Source: an uncultured Pelagibacteraceae bacterium | GTDB taxonomy: Bacteria; Pseudomonadota; Alphaproteobacteria; Pelagibacterales; Pelagibacteraceae | Assembly (NCBI GenBank): GCA_902595465.1 | Contig: CACJQE010000008.1 | Span: forward strand, 1-64,000 | DNA length: 64,000 nucleotides | Direction: 5' to 3' | Shown here: one piece after another, positions 58,261-64,000 of the stretch | How positions within the stretch are numbered: position 1 is the first letter of the stretch | Layout: each line of letters starts with the position of its first letter | Made by a program: the position numbers and the translations under genes | Notes under the pieces: generated by a model | Told to the model about the DNA's origin: nothing | Seen by the model: the letters and a program-made list of their open reading frames with translations, nothing else | The model's database searches: none

Positions 58261-59009
58261 AAAATTCATTATCTAAACGAAAGCTTGAGAGATATTCTAG
58301 ACAAATAATACTTAAAGATATTGGTATATTAGGACAAAAGAAAATAATTAATTCAAAAGTTTTAATTGTAGGAATTGGTGGATTAGGTAGTCCAGTTGCA
58401 GATTTGTTGGCTAGATGCGGTGTAGGGTATATAGGTGCTATTGATCACGATAAAGTAGATATTTCAAATCTTCAAAGACAAATTTTGTATACTTCAAAAG
58501 ATGTTGGAAAATTTAAGGTTGATATCTTTAAAAGAAGAATAAAATTAATTAACAGAGATGTAAAAGTCAAAATTTTAAAAGAAAAAGCATCAGAAAAAAA
58601 TTTAAATAAAATTGTAAAAGATTTCGATATAATTGTAGATGGAACAGATAATTTTAAAACTAAATTTTTAATAAATAAATTTTCATTAAAATATAAAAGA
58701 AAATTAATAGTTGGTGCTATTAGCAAATTTGATGGACATATTTTTTCATTCGATTTTAATAATAAATCAAGCCCATGTTTAAAATGTTTTTACCAGTCAG
58801 AACCTTCTGATGAAGTTTTAAATTGTGAAAGTGAAGGAATACTAGGAACTACATCAAATATAATTGGGAGTATGCAAGCAAATGAAGTTTTAAAAAACAT
58901 AATTTCTTCTGATAAAAGTCTTCACTCATCAATTCTGGTGGTTAATCTAAAAAAACTAGAATTTAGAAAAATAAAATTTACTAAAAAAAGAGGTTGCTTG
59001 TGCAATTAA
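58257..59009 (+). CDS. MoeB/ThiF/HesA-type E1-like adenylyltransferase (GTG start)
   Basis: Activates the C-terminal Gly of small ubiquitin-like sulfur carriers (MoaD or ThiS type) by adenylation. The 250 residues have RYSRQIILKDIGILGQKK, nucleotide site GIGGLGSPVADLLARCGVG (39-57), and GTDNFKTKFLIN. Zinc cysteines are CLKC in the middle and CLC at the very end, and the active-site Cys region is NCESEGILGTTSNIIG. No rhodanese domain follows. The start is GTG within GTGA. Whether it serves molybdopterin or thiamine synthesis is not decided; no carrier gene is adjacent. Confidence 0.88.
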   Translation: MKNSLSKRKLERYSRQIILKDIGILGQKKIINSKVLIVGIGGLGSPVADLLARCGVGYIGAIDHDKVDISNLQRQILYTSKDVGKFKVDIFKRRIKLINRDVKVKILKEKASEKNLNKIVKDFDIIVDGTDNFKTKFLINKFSLKYKRKLIVGAISKFDGHIFSFDFNNKSSPCLKCFYQSEPSDEVLNCESEGILGTTSNIIGSMQANEVLKNIISSDKSLHSSILVVNLKKLEFRKIKFTKKRGCLCN

Positions 59010-59446
59010 TCTTCAAGATTTTAATCATAATATTTTTTACCTCGAATGCCATTTCAGAGGATAATGAAAAATTTTTAATGCTTAAAAATGATAAGGTAAA
59101 CGTAAGATATGGACCAAGTTTTGATTATCCAATAAAGTATATTTACAAGAAAATAAACTTGCCAGTAAAAGTGATTGATAAAAAAGAAAATTTTAGAAGA
59201 ATAATTGATAATAAAAAAAATGGTGGGTGGATACATATATCTCAATTGAAGCAATCAAAATCATTTATAACTGCGTCAAATAAAATTCTTTTCAAAAAAC
59301 CAACTAAATTTTCCAAACCATTGGCTAAAATAGAAACTGGAAGATTATTATTAGTAAAAAAATGTGAGAGAAATTGGTGTTTAGTAGAAACAAAAAGTTT
59401 TAAAGGGTGGGTTGATGAAGAAGATCTTTGGGGAAAAATCAACTAA
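59000..59446 (+). CDS. Exported SH3-like domain protein
   Basis: A 148-residue secreted protein. The start chosen is GTG 59000, six bases after AGAGG, giving MQLIFKILIIIFFTSNAISEDN, a signal peptide with cleavage near Ala16-Ile17. Two bacterial SH3-like modules follow: NVRYGPSFDYPIKYIYKK...GGWIHISQL and LAKIETGRLLLVKKCERNWCLVE...GWVDEEDLWG, like the DUF1058/SH3 family found in alphaproteobacteria. A cell-wall or periplasmic binding role is likely. It overlaps the E1-like gene by ten bases. Confidence 0.83.
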   Translation: MQLIFKILIIIFFTSNAISEDNEKFLMLKNDKVNVRYGPSFDYPIKYIYKKINLPVKVIDKKENFRRIIDNKKNGGWIHISQLKQSKSFITASNKILFKKPTKFSKPLAKIETGRLLLVKKCERNWCLVETKSFKGWVDEEDLWGKIN

Positions 59447-59472
59447 CCCTTTAAGTTATAGATATTAACTAA

Positions 59473-59652
59473 TTATTTTTGTTGGACACATACGTCTTTG
59501 ATCACTGGAGCATTCGCACAATCAACACATTTAGTCTTTTGAACAATACATCCATCATCAAGGACTTCAACATCAACTATTTTATCACACTTAGAACAAG
59601 TTGAAGAAATTGTTAATCCACATTTTTTACAATTGTAATTTTCTATTTGCAT
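59473..59652 (-). CDS. 59-residue zinc-ribbon protein
   Basis: Short gene read from the bases: MQIENYNCKKCGLTISSTCS, KCDKIVDVEVLDDG, CIVQKTKCVDCANAPV and a Val-rich end. Eight cysteines: CKKC and CSKC form one rubredoxin-like knuckle pair, and CVDC with two lone cysteines may bind a second metal or a cluster. It has no signal peptide. Upstream (minus) lie repeated TTATTCGCA elements and a Fur-box-like sequence, and upstream genes are DUF2061, an oxygenase and katG on the same strand. Function unknown. Confidence 0.7.
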   Translation of the reverse strand: MQIENYNCKKCGLTISSTCSKCDKIVDVEVLDDGCIVQKTKCVDCANAPVIKDVCVQQK

Positions 59653-59695
59653 ACTTTAAAATTAAATATGAAAAAATTATTTTCAACAAATATCC

Positions 59696-59745
59696 TTGCG
59701 AATAATAATTATTTACGCATTTTTTTTGCGAATAATTATTATTAC
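59696..59745. repeat. Direct repeat pair TTGCGAATAAT in regulatory region
   Basis: TTGCGAATAAT occurs at 59696-59706 and again at 59726-59736, exactly 30 bases apart, each followed by an AT-only stretch (AATTATT, TATTATTAC). Read on minus the shared core is ATTATTCGCAA. The pair lies 45-95 bases before the zinc-ribbon gene start and looks like a tandem operator, about three helical turns apart. Confidence 0.5.
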
Positions 59746-59783
59746 TACAAATTATCCTTATAAAATTTTTTCTATTTATTTAT

Positions 59784-59802
59784 TGATAATGATTATTATT
59801 AA
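59784..59802. promoter_or_regulatory. Fur-box-like 19-mer
   Basis: GATAATGATTATTATTAAC matches 16 of 19 positions of the classic Fur consensus GATAATGATAATCATTATC by eye. It overlaps the last codons of the DUF2061 gene and precedes the zinc-ribbon gene by 132 bases. In a genome this AT-rich a chance match is not excluded. Confidence 0.35.
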
Positions 59803-60038
59803 CTTTTTGATCTACTTGCCCACCACTTATCTAAAACGAAATACCAAATAGAATTAGCAATTGGTTCTACTATTGCATCAGTTAAGGCTATCATAAATGA
59901 TACATCCGCAACCAACATCAAAACTGTTATGGCAATTGCAAAGTGACCAATCGTATAAACGATTGTTCTTAAAATTGAGCCTCTGTTATTAGAGTAAATC
60001 TGTCCAGCAGCTTTAAAAATACCGTTAGTAACTTCCAT
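59799..60038 (-). CDS. DUF2061-family small membrane protein
   Basis: 79 residues with two hydrophobic helices (about 25-44 and 46-70) and a basic, polar start. RGSILRTIVYTIGHFAIAI and ALTDAIVEPIANSIWYFVLD match the DUF2061 pattern, whose function is unknown. The ATG overlaps the stop of the Asp/Asn-hydroxylase-like gene by one base (TAATG), so it is translationally coupled and probably on the katG transcript. Confidence 0.78.
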   Translation of the reverse strand: MEVTNGIFKAAGQIYSNNRGSILRTIVYTIGHFAIAITVLMLVADVSFMIALTDAIVEPIANSIWYFVLDKWWASRSKS

Positions 60039-60634
60039 TATTCTTTAAACGGGCTCTCAAGAACACAAGCAACTAAGTGAACTCTAGCCTGTTCTCCTCC
60101 ATTAAAAAAGTTATGATATTTTGTATTATTAGTAATCCATACATGTCCATCTGCAGGCAAATGTTTTGCAACATTTTCTATGACCATTGAACAACCAGCA
60201 TTAGTTACTATTGGAACATGCAATCTACATTCTGGGTCTTTATGCCAGCTTAGTGTAGATCTAGGTTCTTTTAACAGGAGTCTTACTCTTCCTAGTTTAA
60301 ATTTTTTGCTCAGGATTTCATAAACTTCCTTGAAATAAGTATTGTCAAATTCAGGCACTAATTGAGTATATTTTGACTCGTCAATATCAATGTCTCTTGA
60401 AACTTCTTTTCCTGTCTCATCAGCAATAGTCCAATATCTTCCTCTAATGTTATTTCCCTTAATTGACTCTTCATCATTAGGGATTTGATTTAAAGGAATT
60501 GCACCAAAGTGAGTTACTCCTGGTGAATTAAATCTTTTTTTCTCTAATATTGCATCTAGATCTTTACGTAATTTTGAGATGTCAAATTTGATTTCAGGAA
60601 CTTTATAAAAATCTTCAAAATTTAATGATGTCAT
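60038..60634 (-). CDS. Aspartyl/asparaginyl beta-hydroxylase-like 2-oxoglutarate oxygenase
   Basis: Fe(II)/2-oxoglutarate oxygenase of 198 residues. The iron-binding segment is SWHKDPECRLHVPIVT, with His and Asp of an HxD-like site, and the second part THNFFNGG-like KYHNFFNGGEQARVHLVACV supplies the C-terminal His and an Arg. This is the Asp_Arg_Hydrox fold. Its substrate may be a protein side chain or a small lipid/peptide. It lies 22 bases after katG on the same strand and is coupled to the DUF2061 gene. Confidence 0.85.
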   Translation of the reverse strand: MTSLNFEDFYKVPEIKFDISKLRKDLDAILEKKRFNSPGVTHFGAIPLNQIPNDEESIKGNNIRGRYWTIADETGKEVSRDIDIDESKYTQLVPEFDNTYFKEVYEILSKKFKLGRVRLLLKEPRSTLSWHKDPECRLHVPIVTNAGCSMVIENVAKHLPADGHVWITNNTKYHNFFNGGEQARVHLVACVLESPFKE

Positions 60635-60656
60635 TTTTTTTCCGCCTTTTTCTCTA

Positions 60657-62894
60657 CTAATTTAATCTTAAATCAAATCTATCTGCATTCATCACTTTGA
60701 CCCATGCGGATACAAAGTCTTTGATAAATTTGTCTGATGAATCCTTGCAAGCATATACTTCGGCTAATGCTCTTAATTGAGAATTTGAACCAAAAATAAG
60801 GTCAACTCTTGAACCTTTCCACTTAGTTTTTTTAGATTTTCTATCTTTACCAACAAAATATTGTTCAGATTTGTCAGTTTCTTTCCAAGTGGTACTCATA
60901 TCAAGAAGATTTACAAAATAATCTGTTGATAGAGTTCCAGGTTTTTTTGTGAAAACACCATTTTTAGAACTATCATAGTTTGTATCTAAAACTCTCATTC
61001 CTCCTACAAGAACTGTCATCTCTGGTGCCGTTAATCCCATTAATTGTGCCTTATCAATTAATTTTTCCTCAGCTGAAACATTAGATTTACCTTTTTTCAT
61101 GTAGTTTCTAAAACCATCCGCTTGCGGCTCAAGTAATCCAAATGAATTTACATCTGTTTGGTCTTGTCTTGCATCTCCTCTTCCAGGAGTAAATGGAACC
61201 TGAATTTTATGACCAACTTTTTTTGCTGCCATCTCTATTCCTACATTTCCACCTAATACTATAAGATCCGCCATTGAGACTGATTTTTTATTTTTATCAA
61301 ATTTTTTCTTAATTTTTTGTAAAGCTTTAATAACCTTTGAAAGTTTTTTAGGGTTATTGACTTTCCAACTTCTTTGAGGTTCAAGCATAATTCTTGCTCC
61401 GTTTGCTCCACCTCTTTTGTCAGAACCTCTGTATGTAGAAGCAGAAGCCCAAGCCGTAGAAACTAAATCAGAAACAGAGATTTTTGATTTTGAAAGCTTT
61501 GATTTTAAATCTCTTATATCTTTTGATTTAAGTTTATATTTTGGTTTATCTATAGGATCTTGCCAAATTAATTGTTCTTTTGGTACTTCGCTACCCAAAT
61601 AACATGCTCTTGGTCCCATGTCTCTATGAGTAAGCTTAAACCAAGCTCTTGCAAATGCATCAGCAAATTCATCTGGATTTTGATAAAAATGTTTTGAAAT
61701 TGGTCCATAACTTTTATCCATTCTCAAAGATAAATCAGTTGTTTGCATCATTGGAGGATGCATTTTACTTTTATCATGAGCATCAGGTACCATTTTAATT
61801 CTCTGACCATTCTTTTTTGGAGTCCATTGGAATGCTCCAGCAGGTCCTTTAGTCAATTCCCATTCATGGTTAAATAAACAATCAAAGTAACCCATATCCC
61901 ATTGTGTTGGTGTTTGTGTCCATGCTCCTTCAATACCACTACTTATTGCATGTACACCTTTTCCTGATTTGTAATTACTATTCCAACCAGTTGCTTGATC
62001 TTGAATTCTTGATGCTTCTGGATCAGGTCCTTTATGTGATTCAGGTGCAGCACCATGAGATTTTCCAAAAGTATGACCACCAGCAACTAGTGCAACTGTT
62101 TCATAATCATTCATTGCCATTCGTCCAAATGTTTCTCTAATATCATGAGCTGCTTTCAATGGGTCTGGATTAAAATCTGGACCTTGTGGATTTACATAAA
62201 TTAATCCCATGTGAGAAGCACCCAAAGGTTGTTCAAGATCTCTTTTTCCGCTGTATCTCTTAACACCTAACATTTCTTTTTCTGAACCCCAGTAAATATC
62301 ATCTTCTGGTTCCCAGATATCAGTTCTTCCCGCTCCAAAACCGAACGTTTTAAAGCCCATAGACTCTAATGCTACATTTCCAACTAGTATAAATAAATCT
62401 GCCCAAGAAATTCTTTTTCCATATTTCTGTTTTATTGGCCACAAAAGTAATCTAGCTTTATCTAGATTAACATTATCAGGCCAAGCATTTAACGGTGCAA
62501 ACCTTTGATTACCTGTTCCAGCTCCTCCTCTACCATCACCTGTTCTGTATGTACCTGCTGCATGCCATGCTAATCTAATAAATAAAGGACCATAATGACC
62601 GTAATCTGCTGGCCACCAATCTTGTGAGTCTGTCATTAACTTGTTTAAATCTTTTTTGAGTGCTTTGTAATTCAGTTTTTTAAATTCTTTAGAATAATTA
62701 AATTTTTTCTCCATTGGATTTGATAAATTCGAGTGTTGACTTAAAATTTTCAAATTCAAACTATTTGGCCAAAAATCTCTATTTGTTTGTCCTCTACCAG
62801 CGCTAAATTTTGCTGGTGTACCTGCGCCCGTAAAAGGGCACTTACTTAATTCTGCTGATTTAAATGTTTTACTTTTATGAAATTCCGCACTCAT
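60657..62894 (-). CDS. katG: Catalase-peroxidase
   Basis: Heme enzyme destroying hydrogen peroxide. The distal triad is Arg107, Trp110 and His111 in [11 protein letters not shown]; the covalent adduct residues Trp110, Tyr233 (IYVNPQGPD) and Met259 (GRMAMNDYE) are all present; the proximal heme ligand is His274 in [12 protein letters not shown]. The C-terminal degenerate peroxidase repeat is complete, and 745 residues fit full-length KatG. AAAGGAG precedes the ATG by eleven bases. Two copies of an Irr/PerR-like box lie upstream and the irr gene is next on the same strand, suggesting iron/heme or peroxide control. Confidence 0.97.
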   Translation of the reverse strand: MSAEFHKSKTFKSAELSKCPFTGAGTPAKFSAGRGQTNRDFWPNSLNLKILSQHSNLSNPMEKKFNYSKEFKKLNYKALKKDLNKLMTDSQDWWPADYGHYGPLFIRLAWHAAGTYRTGDGRGGAGTGNQRFAPLNAWPDNVNLDKARLLLWPIKQKYGKRISWADLFILVGNVALESMGFKTFGFGAGRTDIWEPEDDIYWGSEKEMLGVKRYSGKRDLEQPLGASHMGLIYVNPQGPDFNPDPLKAAHDIRETFGRMAMNDYETVALVAGGHTFGKSHGAAPESHKGPDPEASRIQDQATGWNSNYKSGKGVHAISSGIEGAWTQTPTQWDMGYFDCLFNHEWELTKGPAGAFQWTPKKNGQRIKMVPDAHDKSKMHPPMMQTTDLSLRMDKSYGPISKHFYQNPDEFADAFARAWFKLTHRDMGPRACYLGSEVPKEQLIWQDPIDKPKYKLKSKDIRDLKSKLSKSKISVSDLVSTAWASASTYRGSDKRGGANGARIMLEPQRSWKVNNPKKLSKVIKALQKIKKKFDKNKKSVSMADLIVLGGNVGIEMAAKKVGHKIQVPFTPGRGDARQDQTDVNSFGLLEPQADGFRNYMKKGKSNVSAEEKLIDKAQLMGLTAPEMTVLVGGMRVLDTNYDSSKNGVFTKKPGTLSTDYFVNLLDMSTTWKETDKSEQYFVGKDRKSKKTKWKGSRVDLIFGSNSQLRALAEVYACKDSSDKFIKDFVSAWVKVMNADRFDLRLN

Positions 62895-62915
62895 TATTAT
62901 ATATCTCCTTTAATA

Positions 62916-62929
62916 TTATAATTATTCTA
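62916..62929. promoter_or_regulatory. Irr/PerR-like box 1 upstream of katG
   Basis: TTATAATTATTCTA, identical over 14 bases to box 2, starts 22 bases before the katG ATG. Read on the minus strand it contains TATAAT, so binding here could block a -10 element. The 15-mer resembles PerR box TTATAATNATTATAA and, in its TTCTAA half, the iron-control elements bound by Irr. Confidence 0.55.
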
Positions 62930-62938
62930 GTTCGTTGT

Positions 62939-62953
62939 TTATAATTATTCTAA
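62939..62953. promoter_or_regulatory. Irr/PerR-like box 2 upstream of katG
   Basis: TTATAATTATTCTAA begins 23 bases after the start of box 1, about two helical turns, so two dimers could bind on one face of the DNA. The flanking base extends the TTCTAAA half-site typical of Irr targets. Confidence 0.6.
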
Positions 62954-62999
62954 AGAAGATTGTCAATAAGTCAGAATATTTATGATTTAATTTTGAAAC

Positions 63000-63410
63000 T
63001 TAGTCTTCTAATTTTACTAAAACTTCAACTGATTTAATTTTTTTTCCAGGTATAGATTTTTGTATCTCTATCGGTCCCACATCCTCATTTTTAAGATCAA
63101 TAAGCTTTTCTTCTTTAACATCAAAGAAATGGTGGTGATCTGTGACATTTGTATCAAAGTAGGTTTGATTAGAATTTATTGGAATTTCTTTTAGATATCC
63201 TTTTTTATGAAATGCATGAACTGTATTGTAAACAGTTGCTAAAGAAACTTTCTCTCCAGTTTTATCTTTTATCAAATTGAATAAGTCGTTTATTGTGAAA
63301 TGGAAAGTTTTATCTCTATTAAATAAAACCTCGCATATATTTATTCTTTGTTTAGTTGGTCTTAAGCTAGAGTTTCTTAGTTTTTCAATAAATTCTTGTT
63401 TACTTGACAT
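63000..63410 (-). CDS. irr: Iron response regulator Irr (Fur family)
   Basis: Transcription factor of 136 residues that in Rhizobiales senses heme and represses or activates iron-linked genes. I start at ATG 63410; a TTG two codons earlier is less likely. The winged helix has LRPTKQRINICEVLF and VSLATVYNTVHAFHKKGYL, and the Irr-specific TYFDTNVTDHHHFF provides His94-96, a heme/metal-binding triad that Fur and PerR lack. It is divergent from fabA, a gene pair also seen in Rhizobiales, and sits upstream of katG. An Irr-like box covers 63418-63432 just before it, implying autoregulation. Confidence 0.9.
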   Translation of the reverse strand: MSSKQEFIEKLRNSSLRPTKQRINICEVLFNRDKTFHFTINDLFNLIKDKTGEKVSLATVYNTVHAFHKKGYLKEIPINSNQTYFDTNVTDHHHFFDVKEEKLIDLKNEDVGPIEIQKSIPGKKIKSVEVLVKLED

Positions 63411-63417
63411 AAGCAAT

Positions 63418-63432
63418 TTAAAACTATTCTAA
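63418..63432. promoter_or_regulatory. Irr-like box between irr and fabA
   Basis: TTAAAACTATTCTAA differs at two of 15 positions from the katG boxes. It lies eight bases before the irr start codon and just downstream of a TATAAT on the minus strand (63449-63444), where binding would block irr transcription; fabA begins 52 bases away on plus and could be affected too. Confidence 0.5.
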
Positions 63433-63483
63433 ACTATTTGTATATTATAATGTACCTAAATCAAGTAATAAGATTACAAAATT

Positions 63484-63984
63484 ATGAAAAAAAGTTCCTT
63501 TAATTACAACGAACTAATTGATTGCGCTAATGGTAAATTATTTGGTCCAGGAAATGCAAAATTACCTTCTCCACCAATGCTAATGTTTGATAGAATTACA
63601 GAAATAACTGAGAGTGAGGGTTTTTATAAAAAAGGATCTATGAAAGCCGAACTTGATATTAAGGATAATTTGTGGTTCTTTGATTGTCATTTTAGAGAAG
63701 ATCCAGTTATGCCAGGTTGTCTTGGTTTAGATGCAATGTGGCAGCTGGTTGGCTTTTTTCTTGGTTGGCTTGGAAAACCAGGAAGAGGTAGAGCATTGGG
63801 TGTAAGCACTGTAAAATTCACAGGGGAAGTTCTTAAAAATGTCAAAATGGCAACATATGAAATAGATATGAAAAGAATTCTTGTTAAAGGAGAAACAACT
63901 GTGGGACTTGCAAATGGAATATTACTCGCTGATGGAAAAAAGATTTATAGTGCAGAAAATCTTAAGGTAGGATTATTTAAATAA
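63484..63984 (+). CDS. fabA: 3-hydroxydecanoyl-ACP dehydratase/isomerase FabA
   Basis: Introduces the cis double bond in unsaturated fatty acid synthesis. The hotdog fold shows [23 protein letters not shown], with active His69 and Asp83, and [18 protein letters not shown]. The 166 residues match FabA length (about 170). It is divergent from irr, and its stop overlaps a following ATG by one base, consistent with the usual fabA-fabB order. Confidence 0.96.
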   Translation: MKKSSFNYNELIDCANGKLFGPGNAKLPSPPMLMFDRITEITESEGFYKKGSMKAELDIKDNLWFFDCHFREDPVMPGCLGLDAMWQLVGFFLGWLGKPGRGRALGVSTVKFTGEVLKNVKMATYEIDMKRILVKGETTVGLANGILLADGKKIYSAENLKVGLFK

Positions 63985-64000
63985 TGAAAAGAGTAGTAGT
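63984..64000 (+). CDS. fabB: Start of fabB (3-oxoacyl-ACP synthase I), cut by window edge
   Basis: Only the first codons are visible: ATG overlapping the fabA stop (TAATG), then MKRVVV, which fits the M-RRVVVTG start of FabB proteins. Identification rests mainly on the fabA-fabB gene order. Confidence 0.6.

Overview
The window looks like a streamlined, AT-rich marine alphaproteobacterium, most probably SAR11 (Pelagibacterales). Supporting signs are the strong A/T bias down to codon choice and Lys/Asn/Ile-rich proteins, gene spacing near zero with many 1- or 4-base overlaps, and alphaproteobacterial gene orders: irr beside fabA-fabB, a SUV3-type helicase with fdxA and carD, mutM-rpsT-dnaA, ubiE-ubiB-coaBC-dut and argH-lysA. 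RegB and Irr are family members typical of alphaproteobacteria. I see no rRNA, insertion sequence, prophage or CRISPR array, and no gene-free stretch longer than about 245 bases.

Layout. 1-4.8 kb: an edge-truncated CobT-like protein, a RegB-type redox histidine kinase and gyrB. 5-15.5 kb: tRNA-Ser, then a tight minus-strand translation operon (thrS, infC, rpmI, rplT, pheS, pheT, lepA) with a glycosyltransferase gene at each end. 15.5-24 kb: an alpha/beta hydrolase, glutamate synthase (gltB, gltD), uppP and an EamA transporter. 24-29.5 kb: pyruvate dehydrogenase E1 and E2 in one operon with a gamma-butyrobetaine-dioxygenase-like enzyme; E1 carries its own lipoyl domain. 29.5-37 kb: tRNA-Arg, a tiny membrane peptide, a thioesterase, a TAXI-type TRAP transporter, an aminotransferase and acetoacetyl-CoA synthetase. 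37-41.3 kb: helicase, TerB-like protein, ferredoxin and a CarD protein with a lysine-rich tail, facing a stand-alone gene for a 27-residue Lys/Arg protein. 41.4-50.4 kb: acyl-CoA synthetase directly behind tRNA-Leu, yqaA, dsbB, coq7, an HNH protein, an esterase, a HIG1-type membrane protein, a thioredoxin, and argH-lptM-like-lysA-plsC. 50.4-59.5 kb: dnaN, dnaA, rpsT and mutM on minus, then ubiE, ubiB, coaBC, dut, a MoeB/ThiF-like E1 and an SH3 protein on plus. 59.5-64 kb: a zinc-ribbon miniprotein, DUF2061 protein, Asp/Asn-hydroxylase-like enzyme, katG, irr, fabA and the first codons of fabB.

How the parts work together. Most of the window is core metabolism and information processing: nitrogen assimilation (GltBD), pyruvate oxidation, lysine and arginine synthesis, ubiquinone steps (UbiE, UbiB, Coq7), cofactor and nucleotide hygiene (CoaBC, Dut, MutM), replication (DnaA, DnaN, GyrB) and translation. 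The clearest regulatory unit is irr/katG: an AT-rich 15-mer close to TTATAATTATTCTAA occurs twice before katG and, with two changes, before irr, which suggests iron/heme-responsive control of catalase-peroxidase. Five short genes were read directly from the bases: the 27-residue basic protein, the 27-residue membrane peptide, the 38-residue LptM-like lipoprotein, the 59-residue zinc ribbon and the start of fabB. I did not find a clearly new multi-gene defence or mobile system. The best leads are the lipoyl-E1 fusion, the miniprotein transcription units, the Irr-box cluster and the regulatory repeats near 59.7 kb.
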